Shown piece by piece: positions 60,782 to 64,000 of a stretch of DNA of 64,000 bases. Source of the stretch: Flavobacteriales bacterium (GTDB taxonomy: Bacteria; Bacteroidota; Bacteroidia; Flavobacteriales_D; Parvicellaceae). Position 1 is the first letter of the stretch, and the number at the start of each line of letters is the position of its first letter. The notes under the pieces are model-generated. The model was not told where the DNA came from. It did no database searches and saw nothing but the letters and a program-made list of their open reading frames with translations. The position numbers and the translations under genes were made by a program. The stretch is taken from the NCBI GenBank assembly GCA_020635565.1, contig JACJZN010000010.1:30659-94658 (forward strand), read 5' to 3'.

Positions 60782-61483
60782 TTACATATGACTGATTATA
60801 GCTCCAATTATTGCAAATAAGATAATTGCTACACCAAAAATAACGATTGCATACCTAGCTCCCTTATCACTAATCATTGGTTTCCTGAACTTTCCTTTAA
60901 CTGTGTAGTTGACTACCTCAACGGCATGATGATCCTTATCCCTTACACCGAACCAAAAGACCTCATTCTTTCCCCTTTTCTCATCGAACCGCTCATAAAA
61001 CAGTTCTTTCTTTTCCATTAACTCTTCGAAGTAATCTGCGTGTTCCTTTATTTTAAAATGGTAAACCAAATATCCTGGACGCGTAGGATGTTCCTGATGG
61101 TTAACCATACTCATGATCGGAATTGTTAATTGATTGAACAATTCTCGTCTCGGGGCATCATCTTCTTCAAGGAATTTTTCGATACTTGTTTTAAGATTCT
61201 GCACCTCGAGTTCCACAAACTGCTCGAATTTTCCCCAGGTAACATGTACTTCCGTTTGAAACTTCTCTCCGGAGCTTCGAAAGGAAACAAAATCCAAAGG
61301 AATATCCGGATCACCTTTTAATATTTCCATGATCTTCAACTCGGACTCATCAACCAGTTCTTTAAAATCTTTTTCAAATCCCTTGAGATCCGTTTTGAAA
61401 TACTCCTCCTCTTCCATCATGTCGATCAAATTCTCCAGGTGATTAGAAATTTCTTTGAGCTGATCTTCGTATTCGTATTTCAT
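60782..61483 (-). CDS. Tail-anchored protein of unknown function
   Basis: The open frame begins at 61504, but the -7 box at 61502-61509 overlaps that start, so ATG 61483 (MKYEYEDQLKEI) is used (233 residues). Mostly a soluble charged alpha/beta protein ('ISNHLENLIDMMEEEEYF', 'VHVTWGKFEQFVELEVQNL'), with one C-terminal membrane helix ('ARYAIVIFGVAIILFAIIGAI'). No family recognised. Divergent from the SCO1 gene. Confidence 0.7.
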   Translation of the reverse strand: MKYEYEDQLKEISNHLENLIDMMEEEEYFKTDLKGFEKDFKELVDESELKIMEILKGDPDIPLDFVSFRSSGEKFQTEVHVTWGKFEQFVELEVQNLKTSIEKFLEEDDAPRRELFNQLTIPIMSMVNHQEHPTRPGYLVYHFKIKEHADYFEELMEKKELFYERFDEKRGKNEVFWFGVRDKDHHAVEVVNYTVKGKFRKPMISDKGARYAIVIFGVAIILFAIIGAIISHM

Positions 61484-61501
61484 GATATAAATAATTGAAT
61501 T

Positions 61502-61509
61502 CAAAGGTA
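61502..61509 (-). promoter_or_regulatory. -7 box TACCTTTG for the gene at 61483
   Basis: Minus-strand exact TAnnTTTG match 18 bases upstream of ATG 61483; a plus-strand TAACTTTG (61530-61537) lies only 4 bases before the SCO1 start, hinting at a leaderless mRNA there. Confidence 0.45.
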
Positions 61510-61541
61510 CTCATTTGAATAGGTAGATGTAACTTTGATGC

Positions 61542-62207
61542 ATGAAAAGCATAATTGCATTCCTGATCATTTTTGCAACTGCGGTACTCGCAGGCATGTG
61601 GCTGTTATCTGATGCCGAATCAAAAAGAGATCTTCCAGTGTATAGTCCTGTGGATGTCAACCCTGACCTTGTGGATCCATCCATTCAAAATAAAGGAAAC
61701 TATCACACTATTTCAAACTTCTATTTACAGAATCAAGATGGTATTTGGGTCGACAAAAGTATTCTTAAAGGCAAAATCGCAGTAGTAAATTATTTCTTTG
61801 CAACGTGCCCAACAATTTGCCCGCTAATGAATGGAAAAGTTGCTAATGTATATGAGAAATTCAAAGGAACTGGAAAGGTGATCTTTCTTTCTCACACTGT
61901 TATGCCTGAAGTAGATTCAGCTGCTGCTCTTAAGGAATATGCTCAAATTTATGGAGCGGAAACTAAAAGTTGGATGTTTCTAACTGGTGATAAAGCTCAT
62001 TTATACGAACTTGCAAGAAAGAGCTATCTTATTGCTCCTGATATGAATGATCCAGATTATACGCATGGTAGCGAAAATGATTTCATCCATACTGAAAACA
62101 TTGCTTTGATTGATACAAAAGGTCAGATTCGAGGCTTTTATGATGGAACGATAGACAAAGATATGAAACAACTGGAAGAAGATATCCAGCTATTGCTAGA
62201 TCAATAA
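61542..62207 (+). CDS. SCO1/SenC-family copper chaperone
   Basis: 221 residues. N-terminal membrane anchor or signal (SIIAFLIIFATAVLAGMWLL). Thioredoxin-like fold with the copper motif 'FFATCPTICPLM' (CxxxC) and distal His in 'FIHTENIALID'; 'GDKAHLYELARKSY' and 'DGTIDKDMKQLEEDI' are typical. In characterised species SCO1/SenC delivers Cu to cytochrome oxidase (CuA or cbb3). Fits the copper/respiration theme of this window. Ends 7 bases into the convergent PHP gene. Confidence 0.92.
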   Translation: MKSIIAFLIIFATAVLAGMWLLSDAESKRDLPVYSPVDVNPDLVDPSIQNKGNYHTISNFYLQNQDGIWVDKSILKGKIAVVNYFFATCPTICPLMNGKVANVYEKFKGTGKVIFLSHTVMPEVDSAAALKEYAQIYGAETKSWMFLTGDKAHLYELARKSYLIAPDMNDPDYTHGSENDFIHTENIALIDTKGQIRGFYDGTIDKDMKQLEEDIQLLLDQ

Positions 62208-64000
62208 TTTATCTTAATAACCTTGCATACAGTTGTTTCTTCACTGTTATTCACTCTTATTAAATAGGATCCTGGAGCTATAGGCAAATCACTTTCCGTA
62301 AGTGAAATCGTTTTCTTGTAGTAAATATTCTCTTCTCTTGAAAACACAATTCTACCTAAGTCGTCATAAATTCTAATATTGACATTCTCAACGTCCTTCG
62401 TCTTTATCGTTAGATTCAAAATTTCATCAAACGGATTTGGCATACCTTCCAAATAAAGAAAATCAACCTCTGCAAAAACTTCCGTGTACTTAATCCAGAT
62501 GGGGTTAGTAAAAGAATGGTGATACTGGTAAGTGGTTTTATAAACCGAACCCTGAGAAGATAAATCCTTATAAGTCTCAAGTTCTGCTCGAACATATAAG
62601 TACTCATCTAAATTGACATCGGTTACTCCCATCGCAGCAACAAGCAAATCATCTAATTTTATCCTCCTATTCACCACTCCTTGCACAAACCATGTAGAAT
62701 CCATTGGCAAACGAAATTCACCATTTTTTGTACCTACATAAACAACGATCGATTCAATGTCGCCAAACTCTGCAGTAGTACTGTAATCAAAATTAAGGTA
62801 ATAGTCTTCTAGAAAAGCTATATCTATAACATGGTCGTCTCCCATAAACACTTCGTTGGCTTCATTATCACCATCAGTGCTTAGTCCAATACTTAGTATA
62901 GGTCCATCGGAAAGCACGGCTCGTCCATTCTTTAATGCTTTCAACACCCCTCCTCCATCTACTTTCATTCCATCAGGACAATAAACCAACGTATTAACTT
63001 TACCTACCGCATTATCGTTAATCGTCCCAAAGCCGCCAAAATCATCAGTATTACTAAAGTTATAAGAACCATGAGCATCTGCTCCAGCTGAAAAGTACAT
63101 TTTCCAATTCTCTAAAGAATCATTCTGAGTCTTGAGTTTAAGGCCCAATTGATTGATGTAATTCACGATTTCCTGTCCTTGTCTAAATCTCTTGATGTGA
63201 TGGCCATATGCAGCCGTATCCACAACCATAAATCCATCGCCAGAATTATCAACGTCCCACCCATCAAGTTCATCACCCGTCATTTCTAACTCATTTCTAA
63301 CATTCCAAATTTGGGCACCAGCCAATCCATCTTTGATCAATTTTCCCTGTTCACCACTATAAACATCCGATTCTGCACTTATATCATTACATATTATATT
63401 TCCACCTGTAATAGGAAAATTGGAATTATTATCTGGAAAACCATTATCTCCAAGATTCCATATATAACCATTCACAGGGATTGTTGGAAGCCTATCCTCA
63501 GTTGCAAATGGGTGGGCAGCGAAGGCAAAACCACCTGCCAAATATAGGTTATTCAGAGCCGAATTTACAGTAACTCCAGTTGGTGTCACATCTCCATCTC
63601 CGTCACCAAGAAAAGGCATATTGTACACATCGGAGTAGTTTGGATAAGCCAACATGTGAACGAGTTTGCTATCATGATTTTTTAAAGCCACTTCCTGAGA
63701 TGGGATGTAAATCATACTTTGATCATCAAGATTCATTTGTTTCGTTTCTTGTTGGATCCTATTCCAGTTAGCCGCTACAGTAGTACCATAATTATCAAAA
63801 TCACTGGTGTGATCCGTTGTTGTGATCCAGTCCAGACCAATTAATTTTGCAGCTTCTTTGGTAGCACATAATGGAAGTCCTGTTTCTGCATCATTTTGAG
63901 TGTAAATACAGTGCAGATGTGTATCTCCCCTGTAGAAATTGGGTAATTTTGGAACCTCTTCCTCAGAGCGGAAGATTCGCATTCCAAGAACATCATCTGA
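62201..64000 (-). CDS. Secreted PHP/CehA-like protein with T9SS type A tail (partial)
   Basis: The frame is still open at the window edge (upstream codons S-D-D-V-L-G before M), so the N-terminus with its expected signal peptide is outside. At least 600 residues. A PHP/CehA-type metallohydrolase region ('YRGDTHLHCIYTQNDAETGL', 'LIGLDWITTTDHTSDFDNYG', 'FSAGADAHGSYNF') holds the His/Asp metal ligands (HLH, DH, DAH). The C-terminal 85 residues ('LEGMPNPFDEILNLTIKTKD', 'GSYLIRVNNSEETTVCKVI') are a T9SS type A sorting domain. Likely a secreted phosphoesterase or lactonase-like enzyme; substrate unknown. Confidence 0.85.
   Translation of the reverse strand, partial: SDDVLGMRIFRSEEEVPKLPNFYRGDTHLHCIYTQNDAETGLPLCATKEAAKLIGLDWITTTDHTSDFDNYGTTVAANWNRIQQETKQMNLDDQSMIYIPSQEVALKNHDSKLVHMLAYPNYSDVYNMPFLGDGDGDVTPTGVTVNSALNNLYLAGGFAFAAHPFATEDRLPTIPVNGYIWNLGDNGFPDNNSNFPITGGNIICNDISAESDVYSGEQGKLIKDGLAGAQIWNVRNELEMTGDELDGWDVDNSGDGFMVVDTAAYGHHIKRFRQGQEIVNYINQLGLKLKTQNDSLENWKMYFSAGADAHGSYNFSNTDDFGGFGTINDNAVGKVNTLVYCPDGMKVDGGGVLKALKNGRAVLSDGPILSIGLSTDGDNEANEVFMGDDHVIDIAFLEDYYLNFDYSTTAEFGDIESIVVYVGTKNGEFRLPMDSTWFVQGVVNRRIKLDDLLVAAMGVTDVNLDEYLYVRAELETYKDLSSQGSVYKTTYQYHHSFTNPIWIKYTEVFAEVDFLYLEGMPNPFDEILNLTIKTKDVENVNIRIYDDLGRIVFSREENIYYKKTISLTESDLPIAPGSYLIRVNNSEETTVCKVIKINY

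Noticed and set aside
1..64000. Defence islands, CRISPR arrays, prophage, integrons and transposases
   Set aside because: Searched by eye in both strands; no direct-repeat array, integrase, transposase or phage structural gene was seen.

Overview
The window is a stretch of a Bacteroidota chromosome, most likely a marine or aquatic Flavobacteriales relative. Evidence seen directly: AT-rich DNA; secreted proteins ending in type IX secretion (T9SS) sorting domains of type A (135-1535, 62201-64000) and type B (51490-56817); SprB-like repeats; promoters with the Bacteroidota -7 box TAnnTTTG in front of many genes; and a cbb3 oxidase with CcoN and CcoO fused in one chain. No rRNA, tRNA, insertion sequence, CRISPR array or phage gene was seen. 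No gene-free stretch exceeds 300 bases; the longest is 19772-20054.

Layout. 1-8.6 kb: a T9SS cargo protein, periplasmic hypotheticals, msrA, a glycerophosphodiesterase, an array of six small Cys-rich lipoprotein genes (one broken by a stop codon) and a lipoprotein that looks like a Rieske domain without its histidine ligands. 8.7-19.8 kb: sppA, an HMA metal-binding lipoprotein with a class III aminotransferase, a 1705-residue TPR repeat protein beside a short paralogue of its N-terminus, a FAD oxidoreductase and a membrane protein. 20-33.4 kb: a respiratory/redox island made of a three-gene operon of unknown function, a receiver-Crp/Fnr fusion regulator with its PAS histidine kinase, a universal stress protein, the copper ATPase CcoI, ccoS-ccoNO-ccoQ-ccoP-ccoG-ccoH and a TauE/SafE-like protein. 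33.4-38.6 kb: a TolC/HlyD/ABC exporter operon whose ABC subunit has lost every recognisable ATPase motif. 38.6-43 kb: a copper operon of MbnP/MbnH type with two MauG-like dihaem proteins. 43-51.4 kb: MscS channel, hydrolase, panB and an RluA-type gene (both with frameshifts), Na/Pi cotransporter, OmpR/PhoB-type regulator, CBS protein, pdxJ. 51.4-64 kb: a 1775-residue T9SS adhesin, an OmpA-like protein, ornithine aminotransferase, an M23 peptidase, an unknown tail-anchored protein, a SCO1-type copper chaperone and a PHP-domain secreted protein cut by the window edge.

How it fits together. The strongest non-annotated signal is regulatory. Three promoters in the 20-27 kb island (operon at 20055, usp at 23788, cco at 27070) each carry paired TGA-N6-TCA dyads about 22 bp apart, centred near -62 and -40 from the predicted transcription start. 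One pair has an imperfect downstream member. This is the core expected for a Crp/Fnr-type helix with conserved Glu and Arg, and the fusion regulator at 21092-22126 has both residues and sits between the predicted targets. I infer a phosphorelay-controlled Crp/Fnr regulon for microaerobic respiration in which a kinase-regulator pair replaces oxygen sensing by an Fe-S FNR. A related single palindrome, TGTGATAAAGGTCACA, lies at about -43 of the gene at 42973. A second theme is copper: CcoI, cbb3 maturation genes, SCO1, the HMA lipoprotein and the MbnP/MbnH operon all fall in this window.

Many gene starts were moved inward from the longest open frame, using promoter boxes, signal peptides or the preceding stop codon. 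Functions are read from motifs by eye; no database search was possible.
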